Assembly: GCA_045122895.1 (NCBI GenBank)
Contig: JBGVIE010000017.1
Location: forward strand, 1 to 32,325
From: RGIG1934 sp045122895
GTDB lineage: Bacteria > Bacillota > Clostridia > Lachnospirales > Lachnospiraceae
Length of the DNA stretch: 32,325 bases
Direction: 5' to 3'
In this document: positions 24,842-32,325 of the stretch, piece by piece
Layout: every line of letters starts with the position of its first letter
Numbering within the stretch: position 1 is the first letter of the stretch
Made by a program: the position numbers and the translations under genes
Notes under the pieces: generated by a model
What the model saw: the letters and a program-made list of their open reading frames with translations, nothing else
Told to the model about the DNA's origin: nothing
Databases searched by the model: none

Positions 24842-25330
24842 ATGTTTAATGTTGGAGAAAGTGTCGTTTATGGAATTAATGGAGTGTGCAGAATTGAGAG
24901 TATAGGTGTTCTTGATATGGATGGAATGCCAAAGGACAAGGAATACTATACATTATGTCCGGTATTTTCAAACAGGAGTAAGGTGTTTGCCCCTGTTGAT
25001 AACACCAGAATAGTAATGAGAGGTGTAATGTCAGAAAGTGAAGCAAAACATCTGCTAGATGAGTTGCCTAAGCTTCCTGAACTTTCTATTACCAGTGAGA
25101 AGCTTAGGGAGTGTGAATATAAAGAAGCGATAAAATCATGTGATTGTTACATAATTGCAAAGATGTTAAAGACAATAAAGCATAGAATGAATGAAAGAAT
25201 TGCCCAGGGAAAAAGAGTTACGGCGAATGATGAGAAATATTTTAGAATAGCAGAGGATAAATTGCTTTCGGAATTGTCGATTTCCTTGGGAAAGAATAAA
25301 GATGAGGTAAAAAAATGGATAAATTATTAG
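24842..25330 (+). CDS. CarD/CdnL-type transcriptional regulator
   Basis: A 162-residue protein of the CarD_CdnL_TRCF family, which binds the RNA polymerase beta subunit and stabilises open promoter complexes. The N-terminal Tudor-like domain (about 1-60) shows FNVGESVVYGINGVCRIESI and the usual SKVFAPVDN strand. The rest is helical (about 70-162), with a Lys/Arg-rich stretch in the region KMLKTIKHRMNERIAQGKR. The length is typical. GGAGGAG about seven bases upstream gives a strong start. It overlaps the PAP2 gene by 16 bases and follows the phosphodiesterase by 20. Unlike the essential mycobacterial CarD, Clostridia often have several small CarD-like proteins with undefined targets. Confidence 0.9.
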   Translation: MFNVGESVVYGINGVCRIESIGVLDMDGMPKDKEYYTLCPVFSNRSKVFAPVDNTRIVMRGVMSESEAKHLLDELPKLPELSITSEKLRECEYKEAIKSCDCYIIAKMLKTIKHRMNERIAQGKRVTANDEKYFRIAEDKLLSELSISLGKNKDEVKKWINY

Positions 25331-25878
25331 AACTTGATGGGAATATACTTTTATGGATTCAGGATAACTTGAGGGTGGAAGCTCTAAATCCTGTAATTAA
25401 GTTCATTACGCATTTGGGAGATGCAGGGTTGGTGTGGATTGTTGCCATAGCGGCTCTGCTAGCATTTAGGAAGACAAGAAAAGCAGGTATTATGTGTGTT
25501 ATGGCACTTATAGGTTCGGTGATAATAAACAATCTTATTCTTAAGAATCTGATTGCAAGGACAAGACCGTATGAAGTGGTTGACGGACTTACAAGACTTA
25601 TAGAGAAACAGTCAGATTTTTCTTTCCCATCAGGTCACACCGGAAGTTCCATTGCAGTGGGGGTTGTAATGTTTAAGGAGCTTCCTAAGAAATATGGTAT
25701 ACCAGCGATAACACTTGGAATATTGATTTCTTTATCAAGACTCTATGTGGGAGTTCATTATCCTACAGATGTGATTGTGGGGGCTATAGCAGGGGCATTC
25801 AGTGCTATCATATCTATAAGGCTTTACACATATTATGAGAATAAAAAAGGATTGAAATCAGGTGAGAGAGTTGAGTAA
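25315..25878 (+). CDS. PAP2-family membrane phosphatase
   Basis: A 187-residue integral membrane phosphatase with about five helices. All three parts of the PAP2 signature are present: K77-x6-R84-P85, PSGH at 105-108 and SR(141-142)-x5-H148-x3-D152. Such enzymes dephosphorylate lipid phosphates such as undecaprenyl pyrophosphate or phosphatidylglycerol phosphate outside the cytoplasmic leaflet. The N-terminal segment LLELDGNILLWIQDNLR is typical of the BcrC/PgpB-like bacterial group. GAGG lies a few bases before ATG 25315, inside the end of the CarD gene. Which lipid is used cannot be told. Confidence 0.92.
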   Translation: MDKLLELDGNILLWIQDNLRVEALNPVIKFITHLGDAGLVWIVAIAALLAFRKTRKAGIMCVMALIGSVIINNLILKNLIARTRPYEVVDGLTRLIEKQSDFSFPSGHTGSSIAVGVVMFKELPKKYGIPAITLGILISLSRLYVGVHYPTDVIVGAIAGAFSAIISIRLYTYYENKKGLKSGERVE

Positions 25879-26740
25879 AAGAAATCAGGGAATTATTTAC
25901 ATTTTGATGGCGGGTTTCTGCTTTGCATTTATGACGGTATTTGTGAGAATGTCAGGTGATTTGCCTACCATGCAGAAGGCATTTTTCAGGAATGCAGTGG
26001 CAGCAGTAGTAGCTATTGCTATTCTGGCAAGGAGTGAACAGAAATTCCATATAAAGAAAAGCAGTTATACTTCGTTAGCATTCAGATGCATATGCGGGAC
26101 TTCAGGACTTATATGTAATTTTTATGCTATCGATAAGATAAATATTTCAGATGCCAATATGTTAAATAAGTTATCTCCTTTTTTTGCAATAATTGCATCG
26201 GTGTTTATTTTGAAGGAGAAGGCGAATATGTTTGAATGGTGTACGGTAATTGTGGCATTTATGGGCTCATTACTAATTGTCAAGCCGTCATTCCAGGTTG
26301 AATTTGTATACGCCTTTATAGGACTCTTAGGCGGACTGGGAGCAGGTGTGGCTTATACCTTTGTCAGAAAGCTTGGGAAGCAGGGAGAGAGAGGACCTGT
26401 AATAGTAATGTGTTTTTCTTTGTTTTCATGCATCGTAACATTACCGTTTTTGATTTTTAATTATGAACCTATGAGCTTAAAGCAGACGCTTATACTGTTA
26501 GGAGCCGGTGTAGCGGCATCAGGAGGACAGATATGTATTACAACAGCATACACAAAAGCACCTGCCAAAGAAATATCCGTCTTTGATTACACGCAGGTAA
26601 TATTTGCTGCAATCCTTGGCAATATATTCTTTGGGCAGGTGCCTGATTATTTGAGTATTCTTGGATATATAATCATCATAGGCAGTGCCATTGTTAAATG
26701 GCTATATGGACTTAAAAAGGATGAGAAACTAACTTCCTGA
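25862..26740 (+). CDS. EamA/RhaT-type drug/metabolite transporter
   Basis: A 292-residue membrane protein with ten predicted helices in two EamA repeats. Seen are IYILMAGFCFAFMTVFVRMS in helix 1, QKAFFRNAVAA, NMLNKLSPFFAIIASVFILKE at the end of the first half, and the second-half equivalents beginning LGGLGAGVAYTFVRKLG and ending in FAAILGNIFFGQVPD. It differs in sequence from the EamA protein at 3223. The start is GTG 25862 (AAAGGA about ten bases upstream) or TTG 25871 (AGGTGA five bases upstream); both overlap the PAP2 gene. The last 12 bases overlap the end of the opposite-strand ABC permease. Confidence 0.88.
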   Translation: MRELSKRNQGIIYILMAGFCFAFMTVFVRMSGDLPTMQKAFFRNAVAAVVAIAILARSEQKFHIKKSSYTSLAFRCICGTSGLICNFYAIDKINISDANMLNKLSPFFAIIASVFILKEKANMFEWCTVIVAFMGSLLIVKPSFQVEFVYAFIGLLGGLGAGVAYTFVRKLGKQGERGPVIVMCFSLFSCIVTLPFLIFNYEPMSLKQTLILLGAGVAASGGQICITTAYTKAPAKEISVFDYTQVIFAAILGNIFFGQVPDYLSILGYIIIIGSAIVKWLYGLKKDEKLTS

Positions 26741-27523
26741 GCTTTCATATCGCTTAAGTCCCTGACACCAGATGAAATAACCAATTGCTGAGAGAAGGAA
26801 TGATACAAGTATAATAGCCGCACTAATTGTCAGGCTGTTGTATCCTCCTTTTATAACTGTTTCCATTGGAATTGAGATAACAAGTCCAAACGGAAGAATG
26901 AAAGTCATAATAAATCTGATTGCCGGATGGTATATCTTAATTGGATATTTTGAAAAATCGGCAAAATTATATGCGGTGGACATTAATTGTCCACTTCTTT
27001 TTGTCCAAAAAGCAACTGAACAGGTGATGAGCTTTATTGCTGTGAATATGATCGCCCCAAAAATTGAAGCTATAACAAGTAGTAAAACATTTGTAAATGA
27101 CCAGTGAATAGTAATTCTGCTGCCACACCAGACAAAAAGTGCTACACCAACCAGTAACTCACCAATAGCTTCCGGTTGAAAGACTTCTGCGATTACCTGA
27201 AAAAGAACATTGACAGGCCTTATCAAAAATCTGTCCACAATTCCATTCTTCACATACCAGTATCCGATATACCACAGTGAATCCGTAAGCAGATGATCTA
27301 TTGCTCTTGGAATCATAGAAAAACCATATAAAAATCCAAGCTCATACATAGTCCAGCCGTTAAGACTTGGAATAGATCTTACTATGAACATAAGGGATAA
27401 GAAGGAAATAGTATTGGTAAGCAAAAAAGAGAAAATACCAATAATTGCATCCTTCTTGTATTCCAAGCGGCATTTTATAGCTCTTGAAAGATATACTTTG
27501 TAAAGCTTAATATATCTAAACAT
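26729..27523 (-). CDS. ABC-2 exporter permease subunit (COG3694-like)
   Basis: A 264-residue membrane protein with about six helices, the third gene of a minus-strand ABC operon. The N-terminus FRYIKLYKVYLSRAIKCRLEYKKD is followed by a first helix, and the region MYELGFLYGFSM then IVDRFLIRPVN is characteristic of the ABC-2 (DUF990-type) permeases that pair with a COG4586-type ATPase. Start 27523 is chosen over longer readings because GGAGA lies eight bases upstream and the extra 32 residues of the longer frame would lie in the preceding gene. It lies 17 bases after the other permease. The export substrate is unknown. Confidence 0.85.
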   Translation of the reverse strand: MFRYIKLYKVYLSRAIKCRLEYKKDAIIGIFSFLLTNTISFLSLMFIVRSIPSLNGWTMYELGFLYGFSMIPRAIDHLLTDSLWYIGYWYVKNGIVDRFLIRPVNVLFQVIAEVFQPEAIGELLVGVALFVWCGSRITIHWSFTNVLLLVIASIFGAIIFTAIKLITCSVAFWTKRSGQLMSTAYNFADFSKYPIKIYHPAIRFIMTFILPFGLVISIPMETVIKGGYNSLTISAAIILVSFLLSAIGYFIWCQGLKRYESSGS

Positions 27524-27540
27524 GAATGCATTCTCCTTTC

Positions 27541-28368
27541 TTAACCCCCCTGAATAGTTACAATTTTGATGGCTTTCAGATAGAAGAAGTGAGCAAAAAT
27601 CTCCAGTGCTATCAACCATAATACCTGAAGTATAATAGAAAATACAGCCTCACTAAGTCCCATTCTGCCAAGATAGATAAGCGTAGGATTCTGAGCCATT
27701 CCAACGAATGGAAGATAATTTACTACTTTTCCAACAGCTTCAGGGAAAAAGGAAATAGGTATCAGAGTTCCTGCAAGGAAATTAACTATTACGTCTTTTA
27801 TCTGAAACAAGCCAAACGATGCCATTGTATAAAAACTTACAAGGCCAAAAATATAATCAATTGAGTCGTATAACAATTTGGCAAGAATCTGTGCTATTAT
27901 GAAAAATACGATTATCAACACAAATCTTCCCGGTGAAGGAAGGGAAATAAAACCATTTAATGATAAAGCAGTAGTAGCAATAACCATAATAGGTATACCG
28001 ATAATCAAATCTGAAGCGATTAATCCGCCAAGTGCTGAAAATGTAAATCTAAGTCTGTAACTTATTGGTTTTATCAGCGACATTGCAATCTGTCCATTTT
28101 GAATCTCATCAGTAATTATATCCGTGGTCTCACTTCCTCCAATTGTAAAGCTAAAAATATTTACAAAAATGGTGTACGAAACAATCTCTTTAAAAGTAAA
28201 GCCATTAATTACATCGTTTGCTGAATTAGTAAAAACTGCTGACCATAGGAAAAACAGGCAAAGCAGGGAAGACGACACAACTAATAACCAGCTGAAAATA
28301 TTAAACTTGTAGGCGAATACGTTTAATATTCCAGTCTTTAAAAAGGCTTTATAGCGTTTGAAAATCAT
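27541..28368 (-). CDS. ABC-2 exporter permease subunit (COG4587-like)
   Basis: A 275-residue membrane protein with about six helices. It shares architecture with the next gene (FKRYKAFLKTGILNVFAYKFN at the N-terminus, then helix 1) and has the family's central IITDEIQNGQIAMSLIKPIS cytoplasmic segment before helix 3. With its partner it should form a heterodimeric exporter channel. The start codon 28368 lies seven bases after the ATPase stop; GGAGG is about twelve bases upstream, inside the ATPase gene. An in-frame ATG at 28395 would place the site downstream and is rejected. Confidence 0.85.
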   Translation of the reverse strand: MIFKRYKAFLKTGILNVFAYKFNIFSWLLVVSSSLLCLFFLWSAVFTNSANDVINGFTFKEIVSYTIFVNIFSFTIGGSETTDIITDEIQNGQIAMSLIKPISYRLRFTFSALGGLIASDLIIGIPIMVIATTALSLNGFISLPSPGRFVLIIVFFIIAQILAKLLYDSIDYIFGLVSFYTMASFGLFQIKDVIVNFLAGTLIPISFFPEAVGKVVNYLPFVGMAQNPTLIYLGRMGLSEAVFSIILQVLWLIALEIFAHFFYLKAIKIVTIQGG

Positions 28369-28375
28369 ACTATAA

Positions 28376-29374
28376 TTACACCTCCTTAGCTTCATCCTTT
28401 TTATAAATTTCTCTTACAACCTCTTCGATAGAAATCTCTTTTAGTTTCATATCCTTCATATGTACCTGATTTAGAACATTATTGATTACTTTTTCAAAAT
28501 TAACTTTAAGAGCATCAAAGCTGACTGTGAGTGTTCGATCATTTAATGTATATGCTACGTTGCCATCAAATGTATCAAATATACCTGTATCGTTAATTTT
28601 GTCTTTAAGCTCAATAGTAACAGTTCTAAGATCACCGAATTTATTCTTGATGCTTGTTAAGCTGCCATCATATATTACATTACCTTCGTCAATGATGATA
28701 ATTCTTGAACAAAGGTTTTCAATGTCATCCATATCGTGAGTAGTAAGGATAACAGTGGTGTTGTACTTGGCATTCATCTCCTTGATGGCCATTCGGATCT
28801 TCTCTTTTACAAGTACGTCAAGACCAATAGTAGGCTCATCCAGGAAGAGAACCTTTGGATTGTGAAGAAGTGAAGCAGCAAGATCTGCACGCATTCTCTG
28901 TCCGAGAGATAGTGTACGAACCGGCTGTCTTAAGAATTCGTTAAGTCCTAATACATCGTCAAGAAAAGCCATTCGCTCCTCATAATCCTCATCTGAAATC
29001 TGGTAAAGCTCCTTAAGTACTTTGTATGATTCGATAAGCTGTATGTCCCACCAAAGCTGAGTCTTTTGCCCGAACACTACACCGATATCTGCGGCTACTT
29101 TTTTTCTATTTTTATAAGGTTCTAAGCCGTTAACGGTAATTTTTCCTGATGTTGGGTTTAGAATACCACACATCATTTTGATTGTAGTAGATTTACCGGC
29201 ACCGTTTGAACCGATATATCCTACGATTTCACCTTCGTCGATGTCAAAACTGATATCATTAACAGCAGTCTTTATCTCGTGCTTGGTTGAAAAAAGAGTT
29301 TTTGCCATACCGATTATTCCCTCGCCACGAATCGGTTTTTTAAACTCTTTCTTTAAGTTGGTTACTTTAATCAC
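28376..29374 (-). CDS. ABC exporter ATP-binding protein (COG4586-like)
   Basis: A 332-residue ATPase, first gene of the three-gene minus-strand exporter. Seen are Walker A GSNGAGKST, Q-loop GQKTQLWWD, signature LSLGQRMR, Walker B KVLFLDEPTIGLD and the switch His in LTTHDMDDIE. A C-terminal region of about 100 residues beyond the nucleotide-binding fold, rich in beta strands, is typical of this group. An N-terminal insert (GEGIIGMAKTLFSTKHEI, about 17-34) precedes the usual second strand, also a trait of COG4586. The start is GTG at 29374 with GAGGTGG upstream; the nearby ATG is out of frame. Related systems export drugs or lipids, but the substrate here is unknown. Confidence 0.9.
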   Translation of the reverse strand: MIKVTNLKKEFKKPIRGEGIIGMAKTLFSTKHEIKTAVNDISFDIDEGEIVGYIGSNGAGKSTTIKMMCGILNPTSGKITVNGLEPYKNRKKVAADIGVVFGQKTQLWWDIQLIESYKVLKELYQISDEDYEERMAFLDDVLGLNEFLRQPVRTLSLGQRMRADLAASLLHNPKVLFLDEPTIGLDVLVKEKIRMAIKEMNAKYNTTVILTTHDMDDIENLCSRIIIIDEGNVIYDGSLTSIKNKFGDLRTVTIELKDKINDTGIFDTFDGNVAYTLNDRTLTVSFDALKVNFEKVINNVLNQVHMKDMKLKEISIEEVVREIYKKDEAKEV

Positions 29375-29405
29375 ATTACCACCTCGCTTGTAAAAATTTC
29401 TTTGT

Positions 29406-29434
29406 ATAATATCACAACATATATATATTGTAAA
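29406..29434 (-). promoter_or_regulatory. Promoter of the ABC exporter operon
   Basis: On the minus strand, TTTACA (complement of 29429-29434), 17 bases, TATTAT (complement of 29406-29411), about 32 bases before the ATPase start. Confidence 0.6.
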
Positions 29435-29467
29435 CCCCTTATTTTAGTAAAAATTTACATTAAAATA

Positions 29468-29496
29468 TTGTTATTGACATAAAATACTACTATAAT
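29468..29496 (+). promoter_or_regulatory. Promoter of the GH13 glycosidase gene
   Basis: TTGTTA (29468-29473), 17 bases, perfect TATAAT (29491-29496). A TTGACA at 29474-29479 also exists, but is only 11 bases from that TATAAT; paired with TATACG it would give 16. Either way transcription should begin within or next to the G7 run at 29501. Confidence 0.6.
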
Positions 29497-29500
29497 ATAC

Positions 29501-29507
29501 GGGGGGG
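29501..29507 (+). other. Run of seven G at the predicted transcription start
   Basis: GGGGGGG begins five bases after the -10 hexamer, so position +1 likely falls in it. Homopolymer runs at +1 allow RNA polymerase slippage and can make transcription sensitive to nucleotide pools. Confidence 0.6.
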
Positions 29508-29556
29508 TGCAACAGCTGCATTTATAATTATTAGGTGATTAAGGAGGCGTATTTTT

Positions 29557-30858
29557 GTGGCATTGGTAACAGATATCAAATTAAGAAACCAGGTTATGTA
29601 CTCTATATATGTACGAAATCACACAAATGAAGGAACCTTTAATTCTATAGTGGGAGATCTCGATAGAATTAAAGCACTTGGAACAGATATTATATGGTTT
29701 ATGCCTATTCATCCTATAGGTGTTGAGAAGAAAAAGGGAAGTCTTGGATGTCCATATGCAATAAGCAATTACAGAGATGTAAATCCCTGTTATGGAACAA
29801 TGGATGATTTTAAACGTCTTGTTGACGAGATTCACAAAAGAGGAATGAAGTGTATTATCGATGTTGTATATAATCATACATCACCTGATTCAGTCCTGGT
29901 ACAGCATAATCCGGAATATTTTTACAGGGATAAGGACGGAAATTTCGGGAATATGGCAGGCGACTGGGGTGATGTAATTGACCTTGATTACTCTAACAAA
30001 GATTTATGGAGATATCAGATTGACACTCTTAAGCTGTGGGCGGAGATAGTGGATGGATTTAGATGTGATGTGGCATCAAAAATACCGGTAGAGTTCTGGA
30101 TACAGGCAAGACAGCAGGTAGCAGAAGTTAAGTCGGACTGCTTATGGCTTGCAGAGACTATTCATCCCGGATTTGTCAGATATTTAAGAACGCTTAATCT
30201 TACAGGACACAGTGACAGTGAAATGTATCAGGCATTTGATGTGAACTACGACTATGATGTGAGAGAAGATTTTGAGAATTATCTTGAGAACAAGGAATTG
30301 CTTAGTATTTATACCAAGATGCTTAATCTTCAGGATTGTATTTATCCAAAGAATTATGTTAAGTTAAGATATCTTGAGAATCATGATACTAAGAGAATTG
30401 CAAGTTATGTTCATAATGCAGTGAGTCTTGAAAACTATACAGCATTCGCATATTTTCAAAAGGGACTTACACTTATATATGCAGGTCAGGAATTTGTCAA
30501 TGAAAATACACCAAGTCTTTTTGAATATGACAAGGTGGATTACAGTACAGGAAAAGACATATCTGTGCTTATGAAGAGATTGTATGACATAAAGAAGGAC
30601 GATTTATTTGCAACGGGAGCATATAATCTTGTGGCACATGATGAACTGGATACAATTGTTGGAACGTATAAGAAGGATGAAGAGTTACTTGCAGGTGTGT
30701 TTTCATTCAAGGGAAAAACAGGCAATGTAGATATATCAGGGACGGGAATTGAAGATGGAAAATACAAGAACCTCATCAACGACGAGAAGGTTCTTGTAAG
30801 TAAGGGTCATATTGATATCAGTAATGCACCTGTGATTATTAAGAAAACAGATCAGTAG
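29557..30858 (+). CDS. Intracellular GH13 alpha-amylase family glycosidase
   Basis: A 433-residue cytoplasmic alpha-glucan-active enzyme without signal peptide. The (beta/alpha)8 barrel shows the GH13 conserved regions: DVVYNHT (102-108), GFRCDVASK with nucleophile D171, the acid/base E200 in LAETIHP, and LENHD with D277. Region Y(AISNYRDVNPCYGTMDDF, about 68-85) is typical of alpha-amylase and oligo-glucosidase members. The last 80 or so residues form a small beta domain. The length is short for the family, with a small domain B. The start is GTG 29557 with AAGGAGG nine bases upstream. It probably trims maltodextrin or glycogen inside the cell. The gene is single, with its own promoter. Confidence 0.9.
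   Translation: MALVTDIKLRNQVMYSIYVRNHTNEGTFNSIVGDLDRIKALGTDIIWFMPIHPIGVEKKKGSLGCPYAISNYRDVNPCYGTMDDFKRLVDEIHKRGMKCIIDVVYNHTSPDSVLVQHNPEYFYRDKDGNFGNMAGDWGDVIDLDYSNKDLWRYQIDTLKLWAEIVDGFRCDVASKIPVEFWIQARQQVAEVKSDCLWLAETIHPGFVRYLRTLNLTGHSDSEMYQAFDVNYDYDVREDFENYLENKELLSIYTKMLNLQDCIYPKNYVKLRYLENHDTKRIASYVHNAVSLENYTAFAYFQKGLTLIYAGQEFVNENTPSLFEYDKVDYSTGKDISVLMKRLYDIKKDDLFATGAYNLVAHDELDTIVGTYKKDEELLAGVFSFKGKTGNVDISGTGIEDGKYKNLINDEKVLVSKGHIDISNAPVIIKKTDQ
30763..30798. repeat. 11-bp perfect inverted repeat near the end of the glycosidase gene
   Basis: TACAAGAACCT (30763-30773) and AGGTTCTTGTA (30788-30798) are exact reverse complements around a 14-base loop. It lies about 60 bases before the stop codon and just past the end of the opposing gene. 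Confidence 0.8.
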
Positions 30859-31765
30859 AGAAATACCTTTCAGCCGTATCAGGAAGAATAGTGACAACTG
30901 TTTTTCCTGGTCCGAGCTTCTTGGCAAGACGTATTGCGGCAGCCACATTTGTTCCACTTGAGATACCACACATCAGTCCTTCAAGACTGGCTAAGTCTTT
31001 TGCTGTCTGCAGTGCTTCATTATCTGTGATGATAGCGATATCATCATAAATGTCAGTGTTAAGAATATCAGGAATTAACCCATCACCGATACCCATCTGA
31101 ATATGAGTACCAATAGAACCACCTGATAAAATTGCGGCATGTTCAGGTTCGACAGCCCAGATAACAGTATCAGGATTAGCGTTTTTGAGAGCTTCACCTA
31201 TACCACTTATTGTGCCACCGGTACCAATGCCTGAGCAGAAACCGTCGATTTTTTTGCCGGCCTGATTAAGTATCTCTTCACCGGTTTTTAGTTTCTGGAC
31301 TTCGTAGTTTGCAGGATTTTCAAACTGTTGAGGGATAAATACGTTATCGTTTTCTTCACGAAGCTTATAAGCTTCCTGAATGCAGTTTTCTATACATTCA
31401 CCTATGTCTCCATTGTCATGGACGAGTCTTACCTCTGCCCCGTAGTGTGAAACAAGTGCGCGGCGTTCCATACTGACTGAATCAGGCATAATAATTATTG
31501 TCCTGTAGCCTCTCACGGCACCCACCAGGGAAAGACCTATTCCCTGATTGCCACTTGTAGGCTCAACAATTATTGTATTCTTGTTGATAAGCCCCTTTTT
31601 CTCGGCATCAAGAATCATATTGTAAGCAGTTCTTGTCTTGATAGAACCTCCTACATTAAGGCCTTCGAATTTTACAAGAATTTCTGCACTGTTTTCGTCA
31701 GTCATTCTGTTAAGACGTATAAGCGGAGTGTTACCTATTGCTTCTAAAATATTATTATATATCAT
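30839..31765 (-). CDS. cysK: Cysteine synthase family PLP enzyme
   Basis: A 308-residue fold-type II PLP enzyme, most like O-acetylserine sulfhydrylase, which makes cysteine from O-acetylserine and sulfide. Seen are GNTPLIRL, the PLP lysine K43 in NVGGSIKTR, TSGNQGIG for the substrate carboxylate, GIGTGGTISGIG for the PLP phosphate, and SSGTNVAA. The usual KDR after the lysine is KTR here, and the family's H-x-x-TTGPEI segment reads QKLKTGEEI, so another beta-replacement substrate is possible. The length matches CysK. A GGA-rich site lies about 12 bases upstream of ATG 31765, a long spacing. Its 3' end overlaps the glycosidase gene by 20 bases. Confidence 0.85.
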   Translation of the reverse strand: MIYNNILEAIGNTPLIRLNRMTDENSAEILVKFEGLNVGGSIKTRTAYNMILDAEKKGLINKNTIIVEPTSGNQGIGLSLVGAVRGYRTIIIMPDSVSMERRALVSHYGAEVRLVHDNGDIGECIENCIQEAYKLREENDNVFIPQQFENPANYEVQKLKTGEEILNQAGKKIDGFCSGIGTGGTISGIGEALKNANPDTVIWAVEPEHAAILSGGSIGTHIQMGIGDGLIPDILNTDIYDDIAIITDNEALQTAKDLASLEGLMCGISSGTNVAAAIRLAKKLGPGKTVVTILPDTAERYFSTDLFS

Positions 31766-31801
31766 AAGTCAAAAATTTCCTTTCACAATACAATCTAATA
31801 T

Positions 31802-31830
31802 AGTATATTTCAAAAAAATAAAAGTTGCAA
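31802..31830 (-). promoter_or_regulatory. Promoter of the cysteine synthase gene
   Basis: On the minus strand, TTGCAA (complement of 31825-31830), 17 bases, TATACT (complement of 31802-31807), 37 bases before the start codon. Confidence 0.55.
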
Positions 31831-31860
31831 TTGTTTTGCTAATTTAGTTTAATATATAAT
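31831..31860 (+). promoter_or_regulatory. Promoter of hflX
   Basis: TTGTTT (31831-31836), 18 bases, TATAAT (31855-31860), 28 bases before the hflX start. Its -35 abuts the -35 of the divergent cysteine synthase promoter, so the two promoters may compete or share control. Confidence 0.5.
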
Positions 31861-31887
31861 GAAATTATTTTTAGTAAGGAAAGAGAT

Positions 31888-32325
31888 ATGGAAAAGTTAT
31901 ATGACATTAAAGAAGAACAGGAGAGAGTAATCCTGGTCGGTGTGTGTACTAATGAACATGATGATACAATGGAATCACTTGATGAGCTTAAGGACCTTGT
32001 CAAAACTGCGGGAGCCATTCCGCTTGAAATAGTAGTACAGAACAGGGAATCCATTCATCCGGGTACCTATATAGGAAAAGGAAAAATAGAAGAACTTAGG
32101 CAAAGGGTAACAGAGCTTAACGCAACGGGTATTGTGTGTGATGATGAGCTTAGCCCTGCACAGCTTAAGAATCTGGAGGATGAGCTTGACACAAAGGTGA
32201 TGGATAGAACACTTATCATTCTTGATATTTTTGCGGCAAGGGCGAGAACAAGAGAAGGTAAGATTCAGGTAGAGCTTGCACAGCTTAAGTATCGTTCTTC
32301 ACGACTAATTGGTCTTAGGAGTTCA
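31888..32325 (+). CDS. hflX: GTPase HflX (N-terminal part, cut by window end)
   Basis: The first 146 codons are open to the window edge. The protein begins MEKLYDIKEEQERVILVGV and shows the HflX N-terminal domain: the HPGTYIGKGKIEEL segment, VCDDELSPAQLKNLED and RTLIILDIFAARARTREGK then QVELAQLKY. These are diagnostic of HflX, which uses GTP to split stalled 70S ribosomes in stressed cells. The G domain lies beyond the edge. AAGGAAAGAG precedes ATG 31888 at suitable spacing. It is divergent from the cysteine synthase gene. Confidence 0.95.
   Translation, partial: MEKLYDIKEEQERVILVGVCTNEHDDTMESLDELKDLVKTAGAIPLEIVVQNRESIHPGTYIGKGKIEELRQRVTELNATGIVCDDELSPAQLKNLEDELDTKVMDRTLIILDIFAARARTREGKIQVELAQLKYRSSRLIGLRSS

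Noticed and set aside
29474..29496. TTGACA plus TATAAT as one promoter
   Set aside because: Only 11 bases separate them; TTGTTA at 29468 gives the proper 17-base spacing to the same TATAAT.
1..32325. Mobile elements, CRISPR arrays, tRNA or rRNA genes
   Set aside because: No transposase or integrase reading frame, no regularly spaced direct repeats and no clover-leaf or rRNA-like sequence was seen on reading both strands.

Overview
The window looks like chromosomal DNA of a low-GC Gram-positive bacterium, most likely an anaerobic Clostridia member of the Lachnospiraceae type. The reasons are AT-rich coding, strong GGAGG-type ribosome binding sites, TTGACA/TATAAT-like promoters, a DUF6465-type small protein, a COG4586/4587/3694-type ABC exporter, many GGDEF/EAL proteins, and a tetracycline-protection-like GTPase fused to a Rae1/YacP-type nuclease. 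This assignment is inference from gene content. No rRNA, tRNA, insertion sequence, CRISPR array or prophage was found. No gene-free gap exceeds about 130 bases.

Layout. 1-480: the tail of a sensor histidine kinase and a decayed chemotaxis-receptor tail. 484-5722: an uptake operon with a polar amino acid ABC transporter (lipoprotein, permease with an unusual N-terminal extension, ATPase), a drug/metabolite-type exporter and a PutP sodium/proline symporter, closed by a clear hairpin terminator. 5736-11259: a promoter, a small DUF6465 protein, a receiver/PAS-like/degenerate-GGDEF/EAL phosphodiesterase, MntP, and a membrane-anchored glycerophosphodiester phosphodiesterase. 11356-14879: a Nudix hydrolase, a translation-factor GTPase fused to an A-site nuclease domain, and a metallophosphoesterase remnant lacking its N-terminal half.

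14860-19081 is the most unusual stretch. It is a tight four-gene signalling operon with its own promoter: a GAF-GGDEF diguanylate cyclase, a TIR/zinc-ribbon/helix-turn-helix protein with an intact catalytic glutamate, a class III nucleotidyl cyclase with a receiver-like N-terminus and a Glu at the purine-specificity position, and an unrecognised protein built of repeated Y/F-rich modules. Three different nucleotide-signal chemistries may be encoded side by side.

19082-26740: a CLC-type anion transporter on the minus strand, then a plus-strand run of an RsmF-like rRNA methyltransferase (with a 17-bp perfect hairpin inside its coding sequence), a MATE exporter, a PAS/degenerate-GGDEF/EAL phosphodiesterase, a CarD-like regulator, a PAP2 phosphatase and a second EamA transporter. 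26729-29374 (minus): a three-gene ABC-2 exporter. 29557-30858: an intracellular GH13 glycosidase, whose predicted transcript starts within a run of seven G. 30839-31765 (minus): a cysteine-synthase-family enzyme. From 31888: the start of hflX, cut by the window edge.

All three convergent gene pairs abut or overlap (0, 12 and 20 bp) with no intergenic terminator. One diguanylate cyclase and two EAL phosphodiesterases within 19 kb point to heavy use of cyclic-di-GMP.
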